Below are positions 47,271 to 56,441 of a stretch of 64,000 bases of DNA, piece after piece. The translations under genes and the position numbers were made by a program. Every line of letters begins with the position of its first letter. Position 1 is the stretch's first letter. This stretch comes from Aliiroseovarius sp. S1339. GTDB lineage: Bacteria > Pseudomonadota > Alphaproteobacteria > Rhodobacterales > Rhodobacteraceae. The notes under the pieces were generated by a model. It worked only from the letters and a program-made list of their open reading frames with translations, ran no database searches and was not told where the DNA came from. The stretch spans positions 1 to 64,000 of the forward strand of contig NZ_JALPQG010000012.1 in NCBI RefSeq assembly GCF_023195695.1, read 5' to 3'.

Positions 47271-49784
47271 ATGGACATCGTTCTGATCACTGCGGTCATC
47301 TCGTCGCTTTTCCTTGTCATTGGCGCAGCAGAGCCGTTGGCCGCCCGTTTGCGGCTGCCCTATACCGTGATCCTTGCCATTCTCGGCATTCTTATTGGGT
47401 CGGGTGCGATCTTTTTTCTGCGCACCGATCTGACAGATGCGCTGAACCCGGTGGCCGAGGCGATCCTTGGGTTGCCGATCCGGTCGAATGTCTTCCTTTA
47501 TGTTTTCCTGCCGACGCTGCTGTTTCAGGCTACGCTGGAAATGAACCTGCGCCGGATGCTTGACGATTGGGTGCCGATCCTCGTTCTGGCTGTCGTGGCG
47601 GTGATCGTGGCCACGCTAAGTGTCGGCTATGCGCTGTCTTGGGTCAGTGCCTTGCCGCTGGCAGCGTGCCTGCTGATCGGCGCAATTGTTTCGACGACCG
47701 ACCCGTCTGCGGTGGTTTCGATCTTCCGGTCAATCTCGGCGCCACGCCGACTTTCCCGCATCATTGAAGGCGAAAGCCTGCTGAATGACGCCGCTGCCAT
47801 CGCGCTGTTTGGGTTGTTCATGGGCTTTGTCATGCTTGGCATGCCGGAACCCAAACTCTCTGACGCACTTGCCCGTTTTCCGGTTCTGATCGCTGGCGGC
47901 GCGCTGACCGGTTGGCTGGTAACGCGTATCGCAATTTGGGTAATGGCGATGTTTGGACGTCACGAGAAAGCGCAAATTTCGATTTCGGTTGCGCTGCCCT
48001 ACCTTGCTTATATCGGCGCGGAACAAAGCGTTGGTGCCTCGGGTGTGATTGCTGTGGTCGCGGCTGGGTTGACGCTTAATCTGACCGGTCCGGGGCGCCT
48101 GCCGCCACAGGCGTGGGCCAGCCTGCGCGAAGTCTGGGACCTGCTGGCGCATTGGGCCGGCGCACTGATCTTTATTCTGGCGGCACTTCTAATTCCGCGA
48201 CTGCTGGAAGAGGTCAGGATTGGTGATTTCCTTTTGCTTATTGTGGTGATCCTTGCGGCGATTGCGGCGCGCGCGGTGATCCTGTTCGGGTTGCTGCCGT
48301 TGCTGACGTTTTTGCGCATGTCACCCGTTGTCGACCGGCCTTATCGTGTCGGGATCCTTTGGGGTGGACTGCGGGGGGCGGTCACACTGGCGCTTGCCCT
48401 TGCCGTGACCGAAAGCTTCCGTGTTCCGATCGAGGTTAAGCGACTGGTTGGTATCCTTGCAACTGGCTTCACATTGTTCACGCTGATCGTGCAAGGGACG
48501 ACGCTGCGCACTGTCATCGGCAGGCTTGGGCTTGATCGGCTGTCACCCATTGACGAAGCGCTGTCACGGCAGGTCGTTGCCGTCGCACTTCAGACCGTGC
48601 GCGAGGATGTGGCGCGGACCACCGACGACTATAAATTGACGCACGATATCGTGCGATCCGAGGCAAAAGTGTTCGGCGTACGGCTGGAAGAAGCGGTCAA
48701 GGTCGCCGAAGACAGTGACGATATCCTTGACCGAGACCGGATCACGTTGGGGTTGATCGCTCTTGCGGGACACGAACGCGATATGATTCTGGCGCGGGTG
48801 CGGGAACGGACGATCTCGGCGCGGATGGCGGAAAAAATACTGTCGGACGCCGACCGGTTGATTGAGGCTGCGCGTACCGGCGGGCGCAGTGGTTATCAGC
48901 GTGCGACCCGCCGTTCGGTCGCTTATGGGCGCACCTTCAGGGCAGCGTTGATGCTTCACAGCAAATTGGGCGTGTCGGCGCCCTTGGTGCGTATGACCGC
49001 AGATCGCTTCGAACATCTGCTGTCGCAAGGCTTGATCCTGCGTGACCTTGACGCCTTCATCAACGGGCGCATCCGACGCATTCACGGGCGGCGGGTCGCC
49101 GATCTGCTGCAAGAACTGCTTGCCCGGCGTATTGAAACGGTTGAGACCGCGATGGAAGGGCTTCGCCTGCAATATCCCGGCTATGCCGAGGAGCTGGAAC
49201 GCCGCTTTATCCGGCGCACCGCCCTTCGGCTGGAAGAACGCGAATATGTGGCTATGCGCGAAGACGGTTTGATTGGTGCCGAGGTTTATACCGTGCTGAT
49301 GCATGACCTTGGCGATCGCCGCAACGCTGCAGAAGCACGCCCGCGCCTGGACATAGCGTTGCAGCGGATGGAGCTTGTCAGGCAGTTTCCACTGTTTGCC
49401 GATCTTGACGATACACCGCTTAAGCGGCTTGGCCGAACCTTGCGGACCCGATACGTCAATGAAGGCAAAATCATCGTTCGCAAGGATGGAGCGGTGAAAA
49501 ATGTTTTCTTCATTGCCTCGGGTGCGGTCGAACTGGAAAGCGCAGGTCAGACATGGCGCTTGGGCAGGGGCGAGATGTTCGGGCAAGTGGCGATCCTGAC
49601 CAAGAACGCCGCCCGCGCCGAGATACGCGCCATTGCCCCATCGACGCTGCTTGTGCTTGACGTGGCGCGGTTTCGCGCGCTGCTTGCCAAAAGTACGGCG
49701 CTGCAAAAAGCGGTGCGCGCAAGTGCTGAGAAGCGCGGAATAGATCCCGATGTGGTGTTCAGGGAAACCACGAAGGAGAGCTAA
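47271..49784 (+). CDS. CPA1-type Na+/H+ antiporter with cyclic-nucleotide-binding-like domain
   Basis: 837 aa. Residues 1 to about 410 form a 12-segment CPA1 exchanger: FLPTLLFQATLEMN, STTDPSAVVSIF, EGESLLNDAAAIALFG. A long cytoplasmic helical part follows (about 420-710, LysArgGlu-rich), then a cNMP-binding-like beta barrel (about 715-830: FFIASGAVELE, LGRGEMFGQVAIL, ARAEIRAI). The phosphate-binding cassette reads FGQVAILTKNAARAE; the Glu that contacts the ribose in most cNMP domains is Gln, so binding may be altered or lost. ATG 47271 has no ideal ribosome site; the frame is open from 47193. Confidence 0.9.
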   Translation: MDIVLITAVISSLFLVIGAAEPLAARLRLPYTVILAILGILIGSGAIFFLRTDLTDALNPVAEAILGLPIRSNVFLYVFLPTLLFQATLEMNLRRMLDDWVPILVLAVVAVIVATLSVGYALSWVSALPLAACLLIGAIVSTTDPSAVVSIFRSISAPRRLSRIIEGESLLNDAAAIALFGLFMGFVMLGMPEPKLSDALARFPVLIAGGALTGWLVTRIAIWVMAMFGRHEKAQISISVALPYLAYIGAEQSVGASGVIAVVAAGLTLNLTGPGRLPPQAWASLREVWDLLAHWAGALIFILAALLIPRLLEEVRIGDFLLLIVVILAAIAARAVILFGLLPLLTFLRMSPVVDRPYRVGILWGGLRGAVTLALALAVTESFRVPIEVKRLVGILATGFTLFTLIVQGTTLRTVIGRLGLDRLSPIDEALSRQVVAVALQTVREDVARTTDDYKLTHDIVRSEAKVFGVRLEEAVKVAEDSDDILDRDRITLGLIALAGHERDMILARVRERTISARMAEKILSDADRLIEAARTGGRSGYQRATRRSVAYGRTFRAALMLHSKLGVSAPLVRMTADRFEHLLSQGLILRDLDAFINGRIRRIHGRRVADLLQELLARRIETVETAMEGLRLQYPGYAEELERRFIRRTALRLEEREYVAMREDGLIGAEVYTVLMHDLGDRRNAAEARPRLDIALQRMELVRQFPLFADLDDTPLKRLGRTLRTRYVNEGKIIVRKDGAVKNVFFIASGAVELESAGQTWRLGRGEMFGQVAILTKNAARAEIRAIAPSTLLVLDVARFRALLAKSTALQKAVRASAEKRGIDPDVVFRETTKES

Positions 49785-49850
49785 GCCCAACAGCAACCGA
49801 TCTGCACATGTAAAGCGTGGCAGACCTTACATGCTCGCCCTTTTCCAACC

Positions 49851-50521
49851 GTCAACGCGCTAGAAGACATCAAATACAATGAACCATTGCTGCGCATTAC
49901 CGCGCCGCTGACCTTCGGCAACCTTGAACTCGTGCCAGCCCTGACCCAGTTCGCCGCTCAATACCCTGATATCGATGCGATGTGAGTTTTTCGGACCGGA
50001 TCGCAAACGTGGTGGATGAAGGGTTCGACATGGCTATTCGTGTCGGCAAGCCGGGCGATTCCAGCCTTATCATCCGAAAACCGTGCGTTGTCCGCATAGT
50101 GGTTGTCGCGGCGCCGGAATATTTGAAAAGCCACGGCACGCCAGAAGCATCCGACGATTTAGGGAGTCATAGCTGTATCATCGACACAAATATCGCCGAT
50201 TCCAACAAGTGGCCGTTCAGAACCGCGACCGGGCAGGCGAAGACCGTGAGCGTCGATGGCCGCATTCGCTTTTCCAACGCCGAAGCCGGTATTCGGGCCG
50301 CCGAGGCGGGGCTGGGTCTGGCCTGCGTGCCTGGTTTCGTGGCGGGCGATGTCATCCGATCGGGCCGTGTTATGCGTATTCTGCAGCCCTTTGAACCAGA
50401 GCCCTATGACGTCTATGTCCTTTACCCCCACAGCCGCCATCTTTCTGCCAAGGTGCGATTGCTGGTCGATGCCCTTGTGGAACGGTTTTGGGGTCAGCCG
50501 GAACGGGAGGCCGGATGGTAA
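49851..50521 (+). pseudogene. decayed LysR regulator (headless and frameshifted)
   Basis: The effector-binding half of a LysR protein survives: NALEDIKYNEPLLRITAPLT, then LTQFAAQYPDIDA in one frame (to TGA 49983-49985), and SFSDRIANVVDEGFDMAIRV onward in the next (from 49985). A single missing base after GCGAT near 49981 restores continuity (YPDIDA-x-VSFSDR). The roughly 80-residue DNA-binding domain is absent; before 49850 no family sequence is seen. A protein from GTG 49982 would lack any DNA-binding part. Confidence 0.85.
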
Positions 50522-50636
50522 GATCACTTCCAAAATAGTTTAATCATCTTCCATTTGCCCAGATCATCGCTGAATAGGATTAAGGCCATGTTGTTTTTGA
50601 AGACGCAACGCCGCGTCCCCAATAAGGAATACGACA

Positions 50637-50875
50637 ATGACCTTTACAACCATTCAGAACGCCACCTGGACCGACCTTGTCGCAGGCGTGGCCAATCCCA
50701 ATATTGCCGCAACGATCTTGTGTGTCTCGATGGGTATTCTGATTGTTGCCCATGCCGGGCTGAAGCTTTTCGTTTTCGCGCCGGCTGGGAACTTCCGGTA
50801 TTCTGGGCAGTGGCTCTGATCGTGCAAGCGTTGCTTGGTGATTGTGCTTATGCACTGAAGCGCGCAAACGTCTAG
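50637..50875 (+). pseudogene. DoxX-family membrane protein with internal deletion
   Basis: From ATG 50637, the frame encodes a DoxX-like start (ATILCVSMGILIVAHAGLKL then FVFAPAG) and stops at 50819. The C-terminal DoxX-like end (ALIVQALLGDCAYALKRANV) is present in a different frame and ends at TAG 50873-50875. The whole interval is about 240 bp against about 390-450 bp for an intact gene, so the middle is deleted and the joint is out of frame. A 60-aa peptide could still be made. Confidence 0.75.
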
Positions 50876-50936
50876 CTGCCACATCCGGGCGCGAGGCATT
50901 GTCTCGCGACCGCAACCCGTCTTAAGGAGTGACGCC

Positions 50937-51800
50937 ATGACCAGCTCAGCCGAGTATTTCGACATGTCCGCCGCCCCAATGCGGATCGCGAGCGTGCGAT
51001 TGAAAGTGCAGGACCTAGATGTGGTTTCTGAATTCTATCAATCTGTTCTTGGTCTAAAGCCTATCAAGATTGAGGACCGTCGCGTCACGCTTGGCACCGG
51101 CTCGACGGTGCTTGTTGAATTGGTGGGCGATCCCACGCTTTCGGCGAATGATCTGCGGCAGGCCGGACTGTTTCACACCGCGTTTCTGTTGCCCACGCGC
51201 GCCGATCTTGCCCGCTGGCTGGCCCATGTGGTCGCGGTGGGCGTGCCGCTTCAGGGCGCGTCTGACCATATCGTTAGCGAGGCAATCTATCTTGCCGACC
51301 CCGAAGGCAACGGGATCGAGGTCTATGTAGACCGCCCAATGTCGCGCTGGAACGATACCAATAGCCAAATCCAAATGGCGACGGACCCGCTTGATGTGCA
51401 GGACTTGCTGAACGCGACGGGCGGAACGGAATGGTCGGGCTATCCGCTGGACGGTGTCATCGGTCACGTCCATTTGCAGGTGGGTGACACCGCGGACGCC
51501 AACGGCTTTTACCGCGATATCCTTGGCTTTGAGGTTGCTTTTAGTTACCCCAGCGCAAGCTTTTACGGAAGCGGTGGCTATCACCACCAAATCGCTGGCA
51601 ATGTTTGGAACAGTCGTCGCGCGGGCACACGACCCGAGGGGATGATCGGGCTTGATGGTGTCAAGATCATCCTCCGCGACGCCGCTGACCTTGCCAAGAT
51701 CACCGCGCGCGCGCAAAGCGCTGGCATCGCGATCATGAAACACACTGGCACCACCACCCTGCACGATCCATGGGGCACCACCATCACATTGATAGTTTGA
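50937..51800 (+). CDS. CatE-like two-domain VOC extradiol dioxygenase
   Basis: 287 aa with two VOC modules (about 15-130 and 170-287). Layout matches Bacillus CatE-type catechol-2,3-dioxygenases: LPTRADLARWLAHVV, SDHIVSEAIYLADPEGNGIE, DRP.SRW, then IGHVHLQVGDTADANGFYRD, GGYHHQIAGNVWNSR and a terminal DPWGTTITLIV. Predicted to cleave an aromatic diol using Fe(II) or Mn(II). AAGGAG precedes the ATG. It is the only intact member of a formerly larger LysR-DoxX-dioxygenase group. Confidence 0.85.
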   Translation: MTSSAEYFDMSAAPMRIASVRLKVQDLDVVSEFYQSVLGLKPIKIEDRRVTLGTGSTVLVELVGDPTLSANDLRQAGLFHTAFLLPTRADLARWLAHVVAVGVPLQGASDHIVSEAIYLADPEGNGIEVYVDRPMSRWNDTNSQIQMATDPLDVQDLLNATGGTEWSGYPLDGVIGHVHLQVGDTADANGFYRDILGFEVAFSYPSASFYGSGGYHHQIAGNVWNSRRAGTRPEGMIGLDGVKIILRDAADLAKITARAQSAGIAIMKHTGTTTLHDPWGTTITLIV

Positions 51801-51847
51801 TGAGGCAACAACAATGCCGGTCGAGCCGAATTCCGCCTCGACCTGCG

Positions 51848-53809
51848 TCAAACGTCTACTTCGTTGCGTTTGGCATCATGCGATCCGGGTTCCAGAAATG
51901 TTCGCGCCTGCTCTTGCGTCTCGAAGATATGAGAGCGGGCATCAGGAAAGGTTTCCCCAAGCTTCATCCGTATGAAGGCCGATCCAGAATAGCGTGTGAC
52001 GGTGCCGTAGTACTGCGCCTCAAGGCTGGCAACCATCTTAGCCCACGCCGCCGTGACCTCTTCATCCAGACGGAAGCCGTCGTAATTGACGGTGACATCC
52101 ACCCGTTCCGACAGCGGCTCGCAAACAGATGCCACCTGACGGCGGATCAGATCGACATCGGCTTCGGTGCGTACGCGCATGTTTTCGAAATTCAGGAACA
52201 GCCGGTTGGTGGCGGGGTCAATGGCCACACGATCAGGCAGGTCCAGATGCAACAGGTCAGTGCGCAGATCCATTTCCTCTGGGCGGAAGATGCGTGGGTC
52301 CATCTGCGCGATCTCGTCGATCAGGGGTTTGGTCTCCATCAAGGCCAGCACGTCGTGCTCTACATCAATACCGGGCGCGACCTCGGTCAGTTTCAGCCCT
52401 TCGCGCGTCAACTCAAAGACACACCGCTCGGTCACATAAAGCACTGGGCGACCCAAGCGGGCGGCGCGGGTGCCTGAGAATGTAATTTGCTCAACTGCCT
52501 TCAGGAATTTCCGCGCACGGCCTTCTTGGATGATCTCAAGCCCGCCGTCGTTCACTGCGACTTCCAGCCCCAGCGCTGTGAATGTCCCGGCGAAGACCAC
52601 AGCGTGGGCGTTTTGGCTGATGTTGATGAAGCCGCCAGCACCGGCCAGCCGCGACCCAAACCGTGACACGTTGACGTTGCCAACGGCGTCGGTCTGCGCC
52701 AGTCCAAGACACGCCATGTCAAGCCCGCCACCATCGTAGAAATCAAACTGTGCGTTCTGGGGTATCACCGCGTCGCAATCAACCGCGGCCCCGAAATCCA
52801 AGCCGGATGCAGGCTGTCCGCCCACGACGCCGGGTTCTGCCGTCAGTGTCAAATGCGCAAGCAGCCCTTCTTCTTGCGCGATAGAGGCGACGCCTTCCGG
52901 CATACCGATCCCAAGGTTGACCACACCGTTGACCGGCAATTCGAATGCGCAGCGCCGGGCGATCACCTTGCGCACATCAAGTGGCATCGGTGGAATTTCC
53001 CCAGCGGGCGGGCGAATTCTGTTGGTGAAAGCCTGACTGAAGGCCGTGCTGTAAGTTTGCAAATGGTATTCAGGTTTGGCGACGACCACCGCGTCGACGA
53101 GGATACCGGGGATATGAACCTCGCGCGCGGGCAGGGTGCGCGCACGGGCCACGCGCTCGACCTGCACGATCACCACACCACCCGAGTTTTTGACCGCCAT
53201 GGCTTGGGCAAGGCTGTCGATGGTCAACGCTTCACGCTCCATCGTCACGTTGCCAGCCTCATCTGCTGTCGTGCCGCGCAGCAGTGCGACCGTCAGCCTT
53301 TGTGCCGGGTAAAACAGCATCTCTTCGCCGCCAATTGTCGTAAGTTCGACCTGAGGTTCCACCGAGATGTCGTTGATCGCGCCACCGCCCTTGCGGGGAT
53401 CGACGAAAGTTTCAAGCCCGACCTTGGACAGCATCCCGGGTTTGCCCGCCGCGATGTCACGAAAAAGTTGGCTGATGCAGCCTTGCGGCAGGTTCCAACC
53501 CTCAATCTTGCCGCCGGTGGCAAGTTTGGCAACTTTCGGAATCAGTCCCCAATGCCCGCCAACTACCTTTTTCAAAAGGCCTTCATGGCCAAGCCGGTTC
53601 AACCCTTTTTCCTTGCCGTCCCCTTGTCCGGCAGCAAAGACCAGCGACAGGTCACGCGGGTGACCGGTTTCAAGAAACCTGGCTTCCACGGCTGCGAGAA
53701 GTTCGTCCGGCACGCCGATGCCGACAAAACCGGATGTGGTCAGGCTATCGCCGTCCTTTATCAGGGCGGCGGCTTCTTGAGCGGAAACGATCTTGTTGTG
53801 CTTGGACAT
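51848..53809 (-). CDS. family I CoA-transferase (acetate/3-ketoacid or propionate type) with C-terminal extension
   Basis: 653 aa. Fused alpha and beta halves: SGFVGIGVPDELLAAV near 27-42 and the active-site strand LTAEPGVVGG with catalytic Glu E325. The family (YdiF/Pct) usually ends near 520 aa; here about 125 more residues follow (DLPDRVAIDPATNRLFLNFE then SERVDVTVNYDGFRLDEE), which may be an extra substrate or regulatory domain. It is the last gene of a minus-strand series; 193 bases separate it from the enolase-superfamily gene. Confidence 0.88.
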   Translation of the reverse strand: MSKHNKIVSAQEAAALIKDGDSLTTSGFVGIGVPDELLAAVEARFLETGHPRDLSLVFAAGQGDGKEKGLNRLGHEGLLKKVVGGHWGLIPKVAKLATGGKIEGWNLPQGCISQLFRDIAAGKPGMLSKVGLETFVDPRKGGGAINDISVEPQVELTTIGGEEMLFYPAQRLTVALLRGTTADEAGNVTMEREALTIDSLAQAMAVKNSGGVVIVQVERVARARTLPAREVHIPGILVDAVVVAKPEYHLQTYSTAFSQAFTNRIRPPAGEIPPMPLDVRKVIARRCAFELPVNGVVNLGIGMPEGVASIAQEEGLLAHLTLTAEPGVVGGQPASGLDFGAAVDCDAVIPQNAQFDFYDGGGLDMACLGLAQTDAVGNVNVSRFGSRLAGAGGFINISQNAHAVVFAGTFTALGLEVAVNDGGLEIIQEGRARKFLKAVEQITFSGTRAARLGRPVLYVTERCVFELTREGLKLTEVAPGIDVEHDVLALMETKPLIDEIAQMDPRIFRPEEMDLRTDLLHLDLPDRVAIDPATNRLFLNFENMRVRTEADVDLIRRQVASVCEPLSERVDVTVNYDGFRLDEEVTAAWAKMVASLEAQYYGTVTRYSGSAFIRMKLGETFPDARSHIFETQEQARTFLEPGSHDAKRNEVDV

Positions 53810-54002
53810 CGCTTTATGCCGCCGTCCAGCAGCCGCCGACCGGCAATGCGATACGGGTGATGGTCTTTGCGCTTAATTCATCCATGTGAACAACTCCTTC
53901 AATGCCCGTCGACTCTTTTTGCGACCGACACGTGCGTCTGCCCTTTGATAACAGGGACGCGAGCATACGGCTACGATTGGCAGGGCGCGAGGGTCGAAGT
54001 TC

Positions 54003-55238
54003 TCACCCGTCAGCAGGTGCGCCGCCTTCGAACTGGTTTCCCTTGGAATAGTCGCAAGGTTCTTCTTGCGGCTCAAGATGCAACGCGGCGCCGGTATAAG
54101 GATGGGCGCGCATCAGGGCCTCGTCTGGCTCAATGCCCAAGCCGGGTGTTTCCGGCGGCAGGACATAGCCGTCTTCCCAGCGGATCGTGTGGTTGATCAG
54201 GGCTTGGTGGAAATCGCCGCCCTGTTCGATCGTCTCGACCATCAGCAGATTGGGGATCGAGGTGCCAAGGTGGATGTTCGCGGCCCATTCGATGGGCCCC
54301 GCGTATAGGTGCGGGGCGATCAGGGCGTTGTGAACCTCGGCGATGGCCGCGATCTTTTTGGCCTCCCAGATGCCGCCGACCCGTCCAAGCGCGGGTTGCA
54401 GGATCGAGGCGGCGCCTTGGCGCAGAACTTCGGCAAACTCGGCCTTGGTTGAAAGCCGTTCTCCTGTTGCCACCGGGACCGTGCTGGCGTGCGCCACCTT
54501 TGCCATTTCGGCGATGTTGTCGGGGGGGACAGGTTCTTCGAACCATAGCGGAGAATAAGGCGCAATGGCGTCAGCGATGCGGATCGCGCCGCCTGTGGTG
54601 AACTGCCCATGCGTGCCAAACAACAGGTCCGCCTTGTCACCAACGGCCTCGCGGATGGCTTTGCAAAAGGCGACGGATCGGGTGATATCCTTCATTGACG
54701 GCATGTGGCCCGAACGGATCGTATATGGCCCGGCAGGGTCGAATTTCAGCGCAGTGAAGCCTTGATTGACGCGCGTTATGGCGGCCTCGGCGGCCATTTC
54801 TGGCGAGGTCCAGAAGTCGGGCAGCGCATGATGCGGATCGGGGTAGAGATAGGTGTAGGAGCGCAGCCGCTCGTTCATCTTGCCACCCAGAAGCGCCCAG
54901 ACCGGGCGAGCTCGTGCCTTGCCAAGAATGTCCCAGCAGGCGATTTCCAACCCTGAGAATGCGCCCATCACGGTTGGGTCAGGACGCTGTGTAAAGCCCG
55001 CAGAATAGGCGCGGCGAAACATCAGCTCGATGTTTTCGGGGTTTTCGCCCTGCATGTGGCGGGCGAAGACATCCTCGATCACCGCGCGCATGGCTTTGGG
55101 ACCGACGGCGGCAGCGTAGACCTCGCCCCACCCGTTGATGCCGTCATCGGTGGTGACTTTTACGAAAATCCAATAGCGGCCTCCCCAGCCGGGCGCAGGC
55201 GGGGCGACGACGAAAATCTCAAGGTCTTGCAGGCGCAT
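54003..55238 (-). CDS. enolase-superfamily (mandelate racemase/muconate lactonizing) sugar-acid dehydratase-like enzyme
   Basis: 411 aa. N-terminal capping domain (1-125) and TIM barrel. Candidate catalytic residues: K165 and D167 in ALKFDPAGPYT, metal ligands E235 (WFEEPVPPD) and E260 (ATGERLSTK), and H310 (APHLYAGPIEWAAN). The first metal ligand normally sits in a D-x-N/H motif; here the equivalent strand reads LLFGTHGQF (G208-T209-H210). The start MRLQDLEIFV at 55238 replaces a longer frame. Only 11 bases separate it from the alcohol dehydrogenase. Confidence 0.85.
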   Translation of the reverse strand: MRLQDLEIFVVAPPAPGWGGRYWIFVKVTTDDGINGWGEVYAAAVGPKAMRAVIEDVFARHMQGENPENIELMFRRAYSAGFTQRPDPTVMGAFSGLEIACWDILGKARARPVWALLGGKMNERLRSYTYLYPDPHHALPDFWTSPEMAAEAAITRVNQGFTALKFDPAGPYTIRSGHMPSMKDITRSVAFCKAIREAVGDKADLLFGTHGQFTTGGAIRIADAIAPYSPLWFEEPVPPDNIAEMAKVAHASTVPVATGERLSTKAEFAEVLRQGAASILQPALGRVGGIWEAKKIAAIAEVHNALIAPHLYAGPIEWAANIHLGTSIPNLLMVETIEQGGDFHQALINHTIRWEDGYVLPPETPGLGIEPDEALMRAHPYTGAALHLEPQEEPCDYSKGNQFEGGAPADG

Positions 55239-55249
55239 ACGCGGCCCCC

Positions 55250-56341
55250 TTAATCCCGATCGAACACGATCACGTTGCGGTGCGCGGCACCGGATTTGGT
55301 GTCGGCAATTGCCTCGTTGATCTGATCCAAGCGCCAACGGCCCGAGATCAGTTCGTCCAGTTTCAGGCGCCCCTGTTGATACAGGTCGATCATCCACGGA
55401 ATGTCGCGCTGGATCACCACATCGCCCATTTTACTGCCCACCATGCCTTGGCCAAGGGCGGCTAGGATCACGGGTTCATAGCGGGATTCACCTCCAGAAT
55501 GTGGCATGCCGACCATGACGACCTTACCACCGGGGGCAAGGTAACGCGGGGCCGCGTCATAGGCCGGGATCGCGCCCACGGTCACAAGCACCGCATCTGC
55601 CCCGCGCCCCGCCGCTTTGTATGCGGCTTTCCATGGGGTGTCCGAGGTTGCCAGAATGCCGTCTGTCGCGCCGAATTCAATCGCTGCGTCCAGCTTGTCT
55701 TCGCTCATGTCGATGGCAATAATGCGGGCGGCCCCTGCGATGCGGGCCCCTTGGATCGCATTCAGACCGACGCCGCCTGCGCCGATGATCACAACAACCT
55801 CGCCCGGTCTGATATTGGCGGCATTCACAGCGGCACCCACGCCGGTGATCACCCCACAGGCCAGAAGCGAGGCCACGTCCATCGCCATCCCGTCGGGCAG
55901 TTTCACCACTTGGCTTTGTTCGACCACGACACGTTCGGCAAAGCCGCCGGTGGCCATCGCCTGATGCAGCTTGCCGCCATCGGTCGTTGTGATCGGCCCG
56001 TGGTCACCGTCATAGGGCGTTGTGCAGGTTACGGGCGACCCAGAAGCGCAACTGGGGCAGGATTGGCAGGCGCGGATCAGCGTGACGACAACCGGGTCGC
56101 CAACCGAAAGACCCTTCACAGAGCCGCCCGTCCGCGTGATCCGCCCTGCGGCCTCGTGACCGTAGACGGCGGGCAGCGAGCCGCCCCAATCGCCGTCCAT
56201 ATAGGATATATCGCTGTGACAGATCGCAACCGCGTCCAATGTCACCTCGACCTCGCTGCCTTCGGGGGGGCGGATCGAGATATCCTCGATCACAAGGGGA
56301 GCGCCAAACGCGTGGCAGACGGCGGCCTTGATCTTCTCCAT
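55250..56341 (-). CDS. Zn-dependent medium-chain alcohol dehydrogenase
   Basis: 363 aa. Catalytic zinc: C41 (AICHSD), H62 and E63 (YGHEAAG). Structural zinc: four cysteines C92, C95, C98, C106 in CQSCPSCASGSPVTC. Rossmann motif IIGAGGVGLNAIQGARIAGA. The class resembles the formaldehyde/aryl alcohol dehydrogenase branch but substrate is open. Start MEKIKAAVCH at 56341 is preferred to the longer frame. Ends 11 bases before the enolase-superfamily start. Confidence 0.92.
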   Translation of the reverse strand: MEKIKAAVCHAFGAPLVIEDISIRPPEGSEVEVTLDAVAICHSDISYMDGDWGGSLPAVYGHEAAGRITRTGGSVKGLSVGDPVVVTLIRACQSCPSCASGSPVTCTTPYDGDHGPITTTDGGKLHQAMATGGFAERVVVEQSQVVKLPDGMAMDVASLLACGVITGVGAAVNAANIRPGEVVVIIGAGGVGLNAIQGARIAGAARIIAIDMSEDKLDAAIEFGATDGILATSDTPWKAAYKAAGRGADAVLVTVGAIPAYDAAPRYLAPGGKVVMVGMPHSGGESRYEPVILAALGQGMVGSKMGDVVIQRDIPWMIDLYQQGRLKLDELISGRWRLDQINEAIADTKSGAAHRNVIVFDRD

Positions 56342-56441
56342 CTGGGTCTCCTGCTTGTGTTCTGGGGCATGGTTGCGCAGTTTTGGGGCATTTGCCAAGC
56401 CGGAATAACTGACCTGTCTAGAACGGAAGTCTGCGGTTGGT

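Noticed and set aside
50937-51800. Missing terminal Glu ligand in the CatE-like dioxygenase
   Set aside because: The C-terminal ending without Glu (DPWGTTITLIV) is also seen in the CatE-type family, so it is not an anomaly of this gene.
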